DNA from: Cladorrhinum sp. PSN259
Lineage: Eukaryota; Ascomycota; Sordariomycetes; Sordariales; Podosporaceae
Assembly: GCA_033725935.1 (NCBI GenBank)
Contig: MU867067.1
Coordinates: forward strand, 186,001-250,000
DNA length: 64,000 bases
Reading direction: 5' to 3'
This document shows, one piece after another, positions 12,401-23,124 of this stretch (position 1 is the first letter of the stretch; every line of letters starts with the position of its first letter). The notes beneath the pieces were generated by a model. It saw nothing but the letters and a program-made list of their open reading frames with translations, made no database searches and was not told the origin of the DNA. Both the position numbers and the translations under genes were made by a program.

Positions 12401-14951
12401 ATAAATTGACGTGCCCCGCCTCCAATCCTCCTCTCCTCTCGCCATCCATCCAATCTGCAAAGCAGCCTGACATGAACCTGATCAAAGTGAAAATATGAAA
12501 CTGAATCTGGAAGAATAAAATGGATTGCTGACCGACACACACCAGCCCAATGCTGTGAGAGTGTGTGAGAGACGCATTGAAACGGCACATTGGCAGGACA
12601 AGGCCGTTACATGTAATGTACATATGTACATTGCACATACATGTTGTGGTGAGTCAACACATGAAGGAACGCCATTTCTGTTAGGTACCTGTAAGCCACT
12701 GTGCATATGCAAGGAAGCACAACGACCGTTCTCTTTGATGTGGTTCGCTCACTGTTCGATGGGCGCCAAGGAGTTGGAGAGGATGAGGGGGAGGGGCTCC
12801 TTTTTGATGTTGATGCATGTCTCTTCTTTTCTTTTTCCCCATCGCCGGTTGTGAGGGGCCATCTCTCGGCAAAGACCGTGAAACCGTTCGATGACCGGGG
12901 GAAAGGGAAGAAGAGAACTAGAGAAGAATCAAATACCGAGGAGAACGGAGCACACAGGGGAAGCGTGTGTGTGTGTGTGATAAGTGTTTTCCTATTTTCA
13001 ACGAATCAGAACAGCTACCGCGACTAAGGCAAAGCGGCAACACGCCTCAAAAGGCACACCAAACTTGACACCTCTTGACCACACCGTTCCCAGGATCCCC
13101 TGAGAGGCGCAGTCGAGAAGGCGCCAAGTGAAGAAGAAGGTTTACATGGGAGACCTCCAACTGATGGGTGAGAAGTTGGGCCCTATTTGGCCCATTTGGG
13201 GGCCTTTTATTTAAGGTCGGTCCTACGTCCGTTCTCCCCCCACTTGCTGCTTGTTTGCCATCCAGAAGAAACAATAAAAAGCAATGCCGGGGGAGGGATG
13301 CTCGGAAGCTAGCTGGCGGGGGCTTTGGGATGTCCTTGTGCCTGGGTCATTTCCTGGAACTGGGAAAAGCTGATGAGCAGCAAAGCTGGTTTGCCGTCAT
13401 AGCGTCTGATAAATGAGAGAGCAACGGGAAAGGGAAACTGCGCACGAGGCCACAAGGCGAGGGAGCACAAATCAGCCAGCAAAACTGAGGCAGATACACC
13501 AAGGCTGTCGGCCCTTTTAAACAAATGGATTATCGACGCTCAAAAACAAAAATGCTGAAAAAAGATGCAACTCAAAAGAAGATTCCGTTTTAGATTGCCA
13601 AGCGCAGGGAGGAGTGTCTAGAGTTTGAAATCCACTTTGCGATGAGACGGGGCGAACCAATCCCGGCTCAGGAGTCGAGACTATTCGATACTCTCTAACA
13701 GATCGTCATACAAAGTCGCGGCCAATCATGTTAGTGGTGACGCGTCTCCTTTTGCATGCAATGGCCTCGCGTGTGGTGGGCAGGCATACAATTTTTCGCT
13801 GATAGTGGGAGGGGGGGAACACTGCGCCCGCCCAGTGCTTTCAGACACACTGCACCGTAGCCCTGCGCGAGTCTACCATTCCAAGTGCCCATCCATGCTC
13901 TTAACCAAATCTGCCCCGGCACTGCGGTCTCCTCCCCCAAAAGTCTCAAACGACCGGCCGACCTGGAACTCTGATTTTTTCCGACGCTCTATCCCATATC
14001 CACGGGGCGATTTTCTGTGATTTCTGTCAACAAAGAGACAGGGATTCAAACGGCGATAAAAGTTTTGATTACAGGCGACCTCGCTGCTAGCATTTCCACA
14101 GTTTTGGTGAAATTGAGACAACGACCCGCGAATTCCTGCTACCAATTTTTTTCCACGTCCGCCGTCCGCAGCGTCCCCATTCCCCCCGACCGTGGCAGCA
14201 GCCTCCATCTCCCCTCCCAAAAACACTGCACGCTGCCAAACAACCACCTCTTCCCTTCGCTCGACATCGACGACCGGCGACTTTGCTGCTCCATCGAACC
14301 ACCGATTTCACTCACGAAGATATAAACAACAGAGCGATTTAAAACGACCGTCTTCCGCTGCTGACATTTAACGCCACGTGATAATCATCATCTCTGGCTC
14401 TCGCAGTTTTTTTGACGACGCAGCGACCGGCCAATCCAGGTTCCCAGCAATTGCAACTGGAAGCCCGCCGAACCCGGTGACGATAACAAAATTTTGCCAT
14501 CCAGCGACAGGAAAAATAAAGCTCCTGGGAACACAGTGGATATTATTTCTGCATCACCTTAAAGACGACGAAGGGGTTTTTCTCCCCCGATCCCCTCTCC
14601 CCGACACAGCCATTCGTTGCTGAGATCGCTTCTGAAGCATAGTAAGGTACGCACGTCTTGACTCTTGACTCTGACCTCCACAACAAACCCCAACTCCGCG
14701 CGCATCACCTTTTTTTCTTCTCAACAACTCTGTTACACGTAACCGCCAAAATAGGTGACTGTCCATTCAACTAACCTCATCCTTTCTTCAGCTGCCAGAA
14801 GTGCATCCTCACTCCGGTCTCTCCTTCGCGCTTGCCGTTTTCCCGCGAATTTTCTTTTTCGTCGGTTGCTTGGGATCTGTCGGTCATTACCAAAACCCCG
14901 ACTTCTAGTGCGAACGCCAACTCCGGCTGGTGAGGATTAAGGATATTTGAA
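9479..14951. other. 5.5 kb intergenic region upstream of PP1
   Basis: No supportable protein gene. It contains purine- and pyrimidine-rich tracts, a 14-G run (10322-10335), poly-A near 10784-10800, three tandem ATGTC pentamers near 10890-10903 and TGGATGGATGG repeats. From about 13000 onward base composition is balanced and GC-richer, consistent with a long promoter and 5'UTR for the phosphatase gene. Short open frames on both strands have no recognisable motifs. Confidence 0.6.
14647..14791 (+). other. Candidate 5'UTR intron of the PP1 gene
   Basis: Donor AAG|GTACGC at 14647, branch site CTAAC at 14771-14775 and acceptor TTCTTCAG ending at 14791 form a good fungal intron 160 nt before the start codon. 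Removing it also removes the ATG at 14755 that would open a 61-codon upstream frame ending at 14940. Not proven without a transcript. Confidence 0.6.
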
Positions 14952-16089
14952 ATGGCAGACCAGCACGAAGTCGATCTCGACTCTATAATCGATCGCCTCT
15001 TGGAGGTGCGGGGCAGCAGACCTGGCAAGCAAGTCCAGCTTCTCGAGGCTGAGATTCGTTTCCTCTGCACAAAGGCTCGCGAAATATTCATTTCTCAGCC
15101 CATCCTGCTCGAGTTGGAGGCTCCTATCAAGGTATGACGCGTGATGCCTGCCTTGTTCTGCCGCAATGCTGACCGCTACTCAACGCAGATCTGCGGTGAC
15201 ATTCACGGTCAATACTATGACTTGCTCCGTCTCTTCGAGTACGGTGGCTTCCCACCCGAGGCAAACTACCTCTTCCTAGGTGACTATGTCGACAGAGGCA
15301 AGCAGTCCCTCGAGACCATCTGCCTGTTGCTCGCATACAAGATCAAGTACCCCGAGAACTTCTTCATTCTCCGTGGTAACCACGAGTGCGCGTCAATCAA
15401 CCGTATTTACGGCTTTTACGACGAGTGCAAGCGTCGGTACAACATCAAGCTCTGGAAGACCTTCACTGACTGCTTCAACTGCCTTCCCATTGCTGCTATC
15501 ATTGATGAGAAGATCTTCACCATGCACGGTGGTCTGAGCCCCGATCTCAACTCCATGGAGCAGATTCGCCGTGTCATGAGACCTACTGATGTATGTTTAA
15601 CCCAATCTGGACCTTATGGCAGAACTAACTAACAGTTTCTAGATCCCTGACTGCGGCCTCCTCTGCGATCTCCTATGGTCTGACCCAGATAAGGATATCA
15701 CCGGCTGGAGCGAGAACGATCGTGGTGTCTCCTTTACCTTCGGCCCAGATGTTGTATCGCGTTTCCTCCAAAAACACGACATGGACCTCATCTGCCGTGC
15801 CCATCAGGTTGTCGAGGATGGTTACGAGTTCTTTTCCAAGCGCCAACTCGTCACGCTCTTCAGTGCACCCAACTATTGCGGAGAGTTCGACAATGCCGGC
15901 GCCATGATGAGCGTTGACGAAAGCCTTCTTTGCTCTTTCCAGGTTCGTACCTAACTGACTATATTCAGTGGTCCTTGAAGCTAACGCTTGCGGTTTCAGA
16001 TCCTCAAACCCGCAGAGAAGAAACAAAAGTACGTTCCCGGCCTCGGAGGCGGTAGCAGATCCAATACCCCCAGGAAGCAATCCAAGTAA
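14952..16089 (+). CDS. glc7: Serine/threonine protein phosphatase PP1 catalytic subunit
   Basis: Four exons: 14952-15131, 15189-15590, 15643-15942, 16000-16089; all junctions are phase 0 and give 323 residues, the usual PP1 length. All metallophosphatase signatures are present: GDIHGQ (63-68), GDYVDRG (91-97), GNHE (123-126), HGG, RAH with His248, and SAPNYCGEFDNAG, in which Tyr272 and Cys273 form the toxin-sensitive beta12-beta13 loop typical of PP1. It dephosphorylates Ser/Thr residues with two metal ions and is directed by regulatory subunits to glycogen metabolism, mitosis and septation (yeast Glc7, Aspergillus BimG, fission yeast Dis2). The Gly/Ser-rich tail SRSNTPRKQSK includes a TP site; phosphorylation of such a site by CDK is known for PP1. 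Confidence 0.98.
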
Positions 16090-19000
16090 AGAAGAATTTA
16101 TGCGAACTTTCCCCCTCTTTTTAGGTTCGGACGTCGATAAATTTAGTCCCCGATATCGCCAACTTTTGGCGATCTAAACGACTCGTTCTTGTCAGCTTAT
16201 AATCTCCGGCCCTCACGTTCTTGGTCGTCAAAGGAGGTACCCTCGAACCTCCCGTTTCTCTCGGCCATCCTCCACATCTATACCGGGTCCCCGGTTCCGC
16301 CATCACTCAACACCACAACAACCCCCGATCCACCACTGCCAGCAGCACCGTTATCGTTGTCGTCGAGCGAAGTCATGACTTGTCTACTAGGTCTTTACGG
16401 AAAACGAAATCAAGAGGGAGGGAGGGGCACATGGGAAAATCATTTTGGAAGGGACGAATAACGACTCTCTTTGTCTTTGTCAAACCCTTTAATGATGGAA
16501 AGATATAGATAACGCGCACGGGTATTTGCGATGGTTTGTTTTTTTATCAAAAGGGGGGAGAATGTTTCACTGTCTGATTTGCTCTCCCTTTCTGGTTCTT
16601 TGGTTTTGCGAGAATTTTTTTCTCTCTCAGAGAAGAAGAAAACAAGAATTTGAGAGAGAAACGAGAGGAGAGAAAAAGACTCGAATGTTTTCTCCCCCTT
16701 TTGTTGCCTATGACCGCGATGCCCCTACTCTTTCACGACGCCATCTATCCTACCACTTTTATTCTATGGGCAAAAAATGGAATTCTCCTACATGATGATG
16801 GGCTGTGGTTGTTGTTTGTTCGTCCCTTTCTTTTTGGTAGCATCTATCTTTGAATGGGGAATTGGGGGGGGGACATTGGTGTGGTGGGATGGGAATGAGG
16901 TGGACAGAGTTGAGGGTGAAGGATGTGTTTGGGTGGAATTATGGAAATTATTGTACAATCCTCTTTACCTTTTTTTGTTCTTCTCTGTTTCTTTTTCATG
17001 ATGTTATTTTCAGTCTTTTTTATTAAACAATCAGTACTAGCAGACTTTTTTTGTTGTTGGTCTTTTTGTGTCTTGTGTGTTCCTCTCGTGTTCCTCTCGT
17101 CGTCTTTTTTCCTCGTTGCTGCTGTTGTTTTTTTGTCTCGGTTCTGTGCTGTGAAGTTTCCTCTCTCTGTCTCTCCCACACGTCACATACATTTTACGTC
17201 TCTTTTTTTTTTTTGGAATTTAAAATAACTATGGTTGCCCACTTCCTTCCTTGCTGCTTGCCTTCATGAAGTTTTAGATGTGTTTATTTTGTTATTTTGG
17301 TGGCGATTCGTCTTTTCGTCTTTTGTCTTGACTGTGCAGGGGAAAAGAGGTTTCTTGCTTGCTTGGTGGGTGGGGGAAGAGGAAGAGAAAATAAAATGAT
17401 TGGTGAGAGTTGGTGGGAAAGGAATAGCAGGATTCAAGTTGAGGATCTTTTTCTATAAGGTGAAGTTTGGGAAATTTGAAGGGGGTGAGGGGTGAGGGGG
17501 GAGGAGGGGGAGCATATTATGGTGTGGGTGGTGGTGGTGGTGATTTGTAACGGGTCATCAAGATGATGGGTGGACGTGTGTGTGTGTGTGGTGAGGGGAG
17601 GACGGACGGTGGGCGATGGTGGTTGATGGTTAGGTGATGGTGGGAATATGGCAGTGAAATTTGGGTTTTGTTTTCAAACCTATTTGCTTCAAAAGGGAGA
17701 GAGAGAGAGAAGTTAGGGTGGTTCGTCGTGGTGGTGGTGGTTCTGGAAGTAGTTGTGGTTGTTGTTTCTTGTTTCTTGTTATCGGTGTGAACTGTGTAAA
17801 ACTCTGTCAATTGGGTACTAGCTCAAAAGACATTGTAAGGTTCTTTTAGTTGCTTTCCTCCTTTTTTTTTTTTTTTCGTTAGGTTTAACTTGGGGCTTTG
17901 CCTCTTTGGGACCAAGTTTTATTAGCTTGGGACATTGGGGATGGAGATGGGAGAGCCATGTGGGTGAGATATGGGGAGAGGGAGGGAAGGAAGAACATGG
18001 TGGATGGGTAGGTAGGGGGAAGGGGAGATAGGGGATGTGATATGTTTTGAAACTTGATGTTGTTGATGAATGGTAAACTTGAATTTTATTAATGATTAAA
18101 TAAGCGGCAATAGCTTTAGTTATCCAATAGACTTCGATATGTTGAGTTTTTCGTGCTCGTGATTTGGTTTTTTTTTTTGTTGTTGTTTGTCTTCTTTCTC
18201 CATACTCATGTGGCAGCATGCTCGAGGGTGCTCGACTCGCAGAACAGATGCATCAAATCTTCGTTTTTGGTCCTGTCTTACGTTTTCGTTCCTTCTCTCC
18301 TTGCTGCGTCTCCATAAGGTATTCTTTTGAGTAGCATATATGAGCATGTGCTCAGAGTAGACTCCGGTTGTTCCATTCATAGCTCCTAGGTTATTCGGTC
18401 ATGTCAGTGCAATCAACAGACCTACACGCTTTGAAGCAAGCTCTCTTGCTAAATTCCGGGCTATCAGCCTTTCCGCTGTGACAAAGATTCAGTTGTATCA
18501 ATGGTACTCTAACAATAAAAATATATCGTTGGCGTGAAGCCCGTCGATACTTCCATAAGCATTCAATAATATTTTCCCATATCCATCCTTATTAACTACT
18601 CTTATATTATCACTTACTAAAACCGCTCTACCTTTCTTCTCCCGCCCCAATCAGACATCACCCATCAAACATTAGCCATGAAACCATTGACCATCAGCCA
18701 TCGGTGGAGCTTGCTATAGCTATCACTAATCTAGCCGAGTCATAATCTGCCGTAACAAAACTTAAATCACCACAGTCCAAACTCTAAAGAACCAATTCCC
18801 GTTCATAACCCGCTTCTTCAGGAGCTGAATTCAACGACTAAATCATAAAAAGAGAGGACTCTGAAACATGCCATGTTGAGTAGTCAGGTATCTGGAGAGC
18901 CTACGTTGCTTTCTGGCAACCTGTGAATATATTCAAGTGTATTTATATTAGGTCGAATTAGACCGGGTGTAAATACGTCAGATCGGTTCTGACCCGTTCA

Positions 19001-19306
19001 GGAACTTCTTTTCGTTGTTCTTTTTGGACCAGCCAGGTTGTTTTTAATTTTTAATTTTATTATTTGTCGTTTACTTTTAGATAGGCAATACCCAAATCCT
19101 AACAACTTATCGTATTGGCTACTTAGTCAGTAACAAGACTTTTTAACTCTCTTCTGCAGGATCCAGAGTAACAGAATTCCATTAGCCTCGCTAATTATAC
19201 ATCTCTCTAGATTTTAGCATTTACTACCGAATTGAGGCCTTTTATATCGATCCCATCAGTAACTAAGGTAGCTCCCTTTTATCTCCAGTCCTTTTCCCCT
19301 TGAAAC
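16090..19306. other. 3.2 kb intergenic region
   Basis: The PP1 3'UTR and T-rich, G-rich low-complexity DNA fill about 16090-18400, with GTGGTG and GTGTGT runs near 17520-17590. From about 18400 to 19250 the sequence turns distinctly AT-rich, with many stops in all frames and no family I recognise. No gene is supported. Confidence 0.6.
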
Positions 19307-20012
19307 TCACTCACAATCCTCACACTTGTCCCCGTTCCCCTTGAGATCAACCCTGCAGTTCTTCCCTTCTTTCGCCGTCTCTTTCACCTCCTCCTCCTCC
19401 TCTGTCTTCCCATCCTTGATAACCTCCTTTACATCATCTTCCGTCTTCTTCTTCTTACCCCCTTCTTCTTCTGCTTCTTCTTCCCCTCCGTTCTTCTTAC
19501 CACCATAATCCCTGTCAACGTGCCCCAACCCTTTTCCGGGCCAGACAACATCCCTGACCCTCCTCTTCAACTCCTTGGTCTCGGGGAAACCCCCGTCCAC
19601 CTTTCGATCCCAGAGTACCGTCCTCTTTTGTGCTTTTTCAGCAGCATCATCATCATCATCATGATCGCCTTCGCTCTCCCGATGAACAATCTCAACCACA
19701 AAAACCCCTCCCGTCGCAGGCTGCAGCGCTACTTCGCCTAGCGCCGTGGAGAACGTTGACAGCAGTTCTTGTGCGAACTTGTGTGTAAAATTATTAGTTA
19801 TCAAGAACTGGAGTGGAGGAAGAAGAAGAAGAAGAAGAAGAAGAAGAAGAAAAACACACGTATGCAGCTCTAAGCATCCATTTACACTGCGTACAGAATT
19901 GGATTGTTATTCTTGGAAGGAGAGGAGGGGCGGATAAGGATGAGGTTAAGGTTGAGGTTGATGGTGTGGTGGGGTCGTCGGTGGTGCTGGTTTTGATAGT
20001 GAGGTCGGACAT
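19307..20012 (-). CDS. Selenoprotein-W-like Rdx family protein (cysteine form)
   Basis: Two exons on the minus strand: 20012-19860 and 19777-19307, phase 0, giving 207 residues. The joined product carries the Rdx (SelW/SelT/SelH) thioredoxin-like hallmark: a beta strand leading into a redox motif, RITIQFCTQCKWMLRAAY, with CxxC at residues 40-43. It continues FAQELLSTFSTALGEVALQPATGGVF and LWDRKVDGGFPETKELKRRVRDVVWPG, as in fungal and animal family members. Cysteine replaces the selenocysteine of animal SelW. The last 80 or so residues are a Glu/Lys-rich charged tail ending in CEDCE, a second CxxC. The donor is GTGTGT and the 82-nt intron is mostly a CTT repeat. The family is redox-active; the physiological substrate is unknown. 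Confidence 0.88.
19818..19851. repeat. GAA trinucleotide microsatellite inside the Rdx gene intron
   Basis: Roughly eleven consecutive GAA units on the plus strand (CTT in the transcript) occupy most of the 82-nt intron of the Rdx gene and form a pyrimidine tract before its branch site. Confidence 0.9.
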
Positions 20013-21019
20013 TTTGTCGGATAGATTTAGAAATTCAAATTAGAATAATAACTAGTTTCGATTTGGTAGAAATTGATAGACTGATGACTCGGGTTACCTT
20101 TGAGTAGTGGTAGATGTGGAAAGCTGGCAAAGGAGAATGGTTGAATAAAACAATTCGTGATGCGTCATTGGCGACCGAGGACTGATAAGAACTACAAAAA
20201 AACGACCCGCCTTTAACCTCCTAGAACTTCGCTACGGCAACCATTCACATACATACATACCACTGAGATAGTTTACTTGAAGATAGACACATTGACAAAA
20301 TCACGGAAACGCACACATTGAATTTAAATCTTGAAAATCTCATTCGCCTCAGTCCTCATATCGTGAATCCATTTGAAGGAACCCAGGGGTAGCAAAGCCA
20401 TAGTGTACTCTTTATATACAACCAAAATAAAAAAAGGGGTGGTGGTGAAGGGAAAAAAAAGGCAGAAAATGCCAAGTAGCAGCACTTGGGGGGAATAAAC
20501 AAAAGAGAAAAGAAAAACAAGGAAGTAAGGTATTACATGCTGAAAAGCTGCTAAGCCTGCCTGCTATCCCGCCATCAAAAAGGGAATTTGGGGTATGAGT
20601 TTTGGTTTGGCGGTGTGGAATTTTTTTGCATCGTAGGAGGCCATTCCGTTCGCTGTCCAGTTGATTCCGCGACTCTCTTCGCTTTTGTCTTTTCGAGGAG
20701 GGTTATGGTGAAGTTTGTGCGTATGTCGAACCCATCGCGGCGATGGTGTGCGTGGTCGTCCTCCTACTTTATTATTTCTCTTTCGCGCCTTGCTCTTATT
20801 CCCATCCGGCGTGCGCCCCCCGTTTTGAGATCCTGTCCACCCATTCCGGAAAACGACCCAATATCTTTCAATCCTCCGTCGGCTGGGCCGTGACAATAAG
20901 TGCCGAACAACACCAAATGGTGACTGTTATAACAATTCCCAGACATTTAAAAAAAGACCCATTCGCCGGTCTCGAATCGGGCACTTTCCGACTCGAGATA
21001 ATGATTATCCTTATTCGCA
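20013..21019. other. 1 kb intergenic region between Rdx and G-gamma genes
   Basis: Holds the Rdx promoter and the 3'UTR of the G-gamma gene. No coding sequence is supported; short open frames at 20564-20896 (-) and 20588-20893 (+) overlap each other and lack recognisable motifs. Confidence 0.6.
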
Positions 21020-21377
21020 TTACATGACCACGCAGCAACCGTTGCTCTGTTGTGGTGCGTAGGGATCCTCTCCCTTTGGCACAGGTCCCCAGACGCTTGG
21101 CACCATGTAATCTCTGGTGCTGTTGCAATAGGCGATGATGCTATTGTTTGAAAGGCCAAATGTCAATTGATACGTTCGTGACGATGGTGGCTGTGAATTA
21201 AATTTCTCATTCTTACCTCTTTGATGCTTGGCTGACGGGGATGCGTTCCCGTTCAAGATCCTCACGTAGCCGATTATTCAGCTCTGTCAACCGACGCAGC
21301 TTTAGGTCGGCCATGCTCTGCTTATTCTTCTTGATCTGCGACGGGTCGCCAACATCGCGGGAGGTGTACTGAGGCAT
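21020..21377 (-). CDS. gng1: Heterotrimeric G-protein gamma subunit
   Basis: Two exons, 21377-21217 and 21140-21020, joined across a 76-nt intron (donor GTAAGA, acceptor AATAG, phase 2), give 93 residues, the normal size for filamentous-fungal G-gamma. The start MPQYTSRDVGDPSQIKKNKQ and the helical segment LKLRRLTELNNRLREDLE, which pairs with the N-terminal helix of G-beta, are characteristic. The C-terminus ...SNGCCVVM is a CaaX box (CVVM) preceded by a second Cys, so farnesylation plus palmitoylation at the plasma membrane are expected. The protein acts with G-beta downstream of pheromone and nutrient receptors. An in-frame ATG at 21494 would add 39 residues, but it lies just before a good splice acceptor (TTACAG ending at 21483, branch CTGAC), so it is probably intronic. 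Confidence 0.93.
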
Positions 21378-23124
21378 GTTGGATGGATTTGAAGAAAACG
21401 AGGGTGATGGCGACTCGCCCCGATGGAGGTTGGCGATCCTAGTCGTCGGCGACGATGCCGATGGTTCGTCAAGTGTTCGTTGCTGTAAGGCCATGATTCC
21501 GTGTCAGTCTCTATGTAATCGGGGCGGTTGTTCCTTGGATATTGCAATCGGCGATGATTGAAATTGTGTGGGCGATCCCTCTTCTTCCCTCCTCTTCAGC
21601 CCCGAAAGAGTGCCAATTGATTGATTCGACGTGATTGCTCTCGCTGCCGGTCGCAGCACGCAGGCAGGTTGCACGGTTTGCCCCCATGGTCCATCGCACG
21701 GAACACGGGAAAGAAAAGGGAGAACGGGGAGAATGGCGTCTGCATGCACTTACCGGAAGGAAACCTGAAAAGAAAAGATACGTCGAGTCTGGGTGCCTTG
21801 AGATCCTCGCCGACGGATTGATTGATCAAAGAAAGCGCGATTGACTGGTATGCGATTTGGCGATTGACCAGAGTTCTGGAATGGGCGGACGGGATTGGCG
21901 AGCAGACAGCAGCAGCGAACAAGAGACGGCAAAGGAGGATTTGCTGGGTGCTGGGAAAGGGAAGGGGTCAGATTCAGGAGCGCGGGTGGGCGTGGGTCCG
22001 TGCCTTTGCGAAGCCTTCCAAGCCGGGGCAAAAGCAAATGAGCATTTCCAGGGGAGGTTAGATTAGCCCGGATAGCATCATACCACCGGATAACCGATAA
22101 GCTAGCCGTTTTAAAACTTTTTGTCTTTTTCTTTTTCCATGTTACTTGTACACGCATACCCGAGTCTCGAGGAAATCTCGAAACGAGACATCGACAAGAG
22201 CGATCCAGAATTATAGTGTTGAATAGGAATTGGATTGGACTGTCCAGTGAGGTTGATGGATTTACCTATGGCGACACTACCACTGCCACTAGTCGAGCAC
22301 TTGCGCTAGCACCATTTCTCAAGCCAGTGTCATGCTTGTTCGCAGCTGGGAAAGTTTATTTGCATGGGTGGATCTCTCCTTCTCAGGCACTTCTCAAACT
22401 GAAATCTCGATTGAAGTACGCGTAGCAAGTACTAATACCCCACGGACCTCGCAGCTGTGTGTCTCAGGACTCGAGCATTCTTCTTGCTTGACGGGAGTCT
22501 CCCTTTTCTTTTTCCTTTGTGTACAGTCAATTATCCGCACACAGCCTTGCTCAGCAGAAACACAATGTTTGTCTTGGCATGGAGGTCCTGATATTGTTCT
22601 CCACGGTCTTTTGCCTAAGGCCCCGCATTTTGCATAGGAGGAACAAGTGCCCCACCTCAACCGTCATGGTTGCAGTCGTTTGAGTTCGCAAACTCACCAC
22701 GGCTTACCTGCCATTACCTACACCTCCAAGCTTGGAGGTTTGAAGACATCTGAGTCGTAAGTATCACCGAAGAAAGGGCCAAATTATCACCAGCACCCTC
22801 TCGACATCTATTGTATTCAATACTGTAGCCAATATCATATATTTCCACCGCTGTAGTTTGCCCGGCTTTCCTGGTTTTAGGCTGCCATCACGTGACCCAC
22901 ACACTCTCCAATTTGGTGTCGAACCCACAAATTTTGGGAAACAGTGCACACTGCCTGTCAGGGCTTCGCCAACGCAGCATTCTCCACGAGGCGAAAAAAA
23001 TCTCTAGCCAGAGCCAGCCAAAGCCGCAAGCCAACCCCTCAAAGCTGCCCTTTGCGCGCTGCTCCTCAGAACCCTCTAATACACTTCCTCGAGACCTGCC
23101 CACACGCAGAGGAAGTTGCCCATC
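21378..23124. promoter_or_regulatory. Divergent region between G-gamma and eIF3a
   Basis: A 1.7 kb stretch separates the two start codons and carries both promoters. A likely intron in the G-gamma 5'UTR has its acceptor at about 21483 on the minus strand. Nothing else recognisable; open frames here look accidental. Confidence 0.55.

Noticed and set aside
21378..21494. A 39-residue N-terminal extension of G-gamma
   Set aside because: The upstream ATG precedes a good splice acceptor, and the 93-residue form matches the normal family length.
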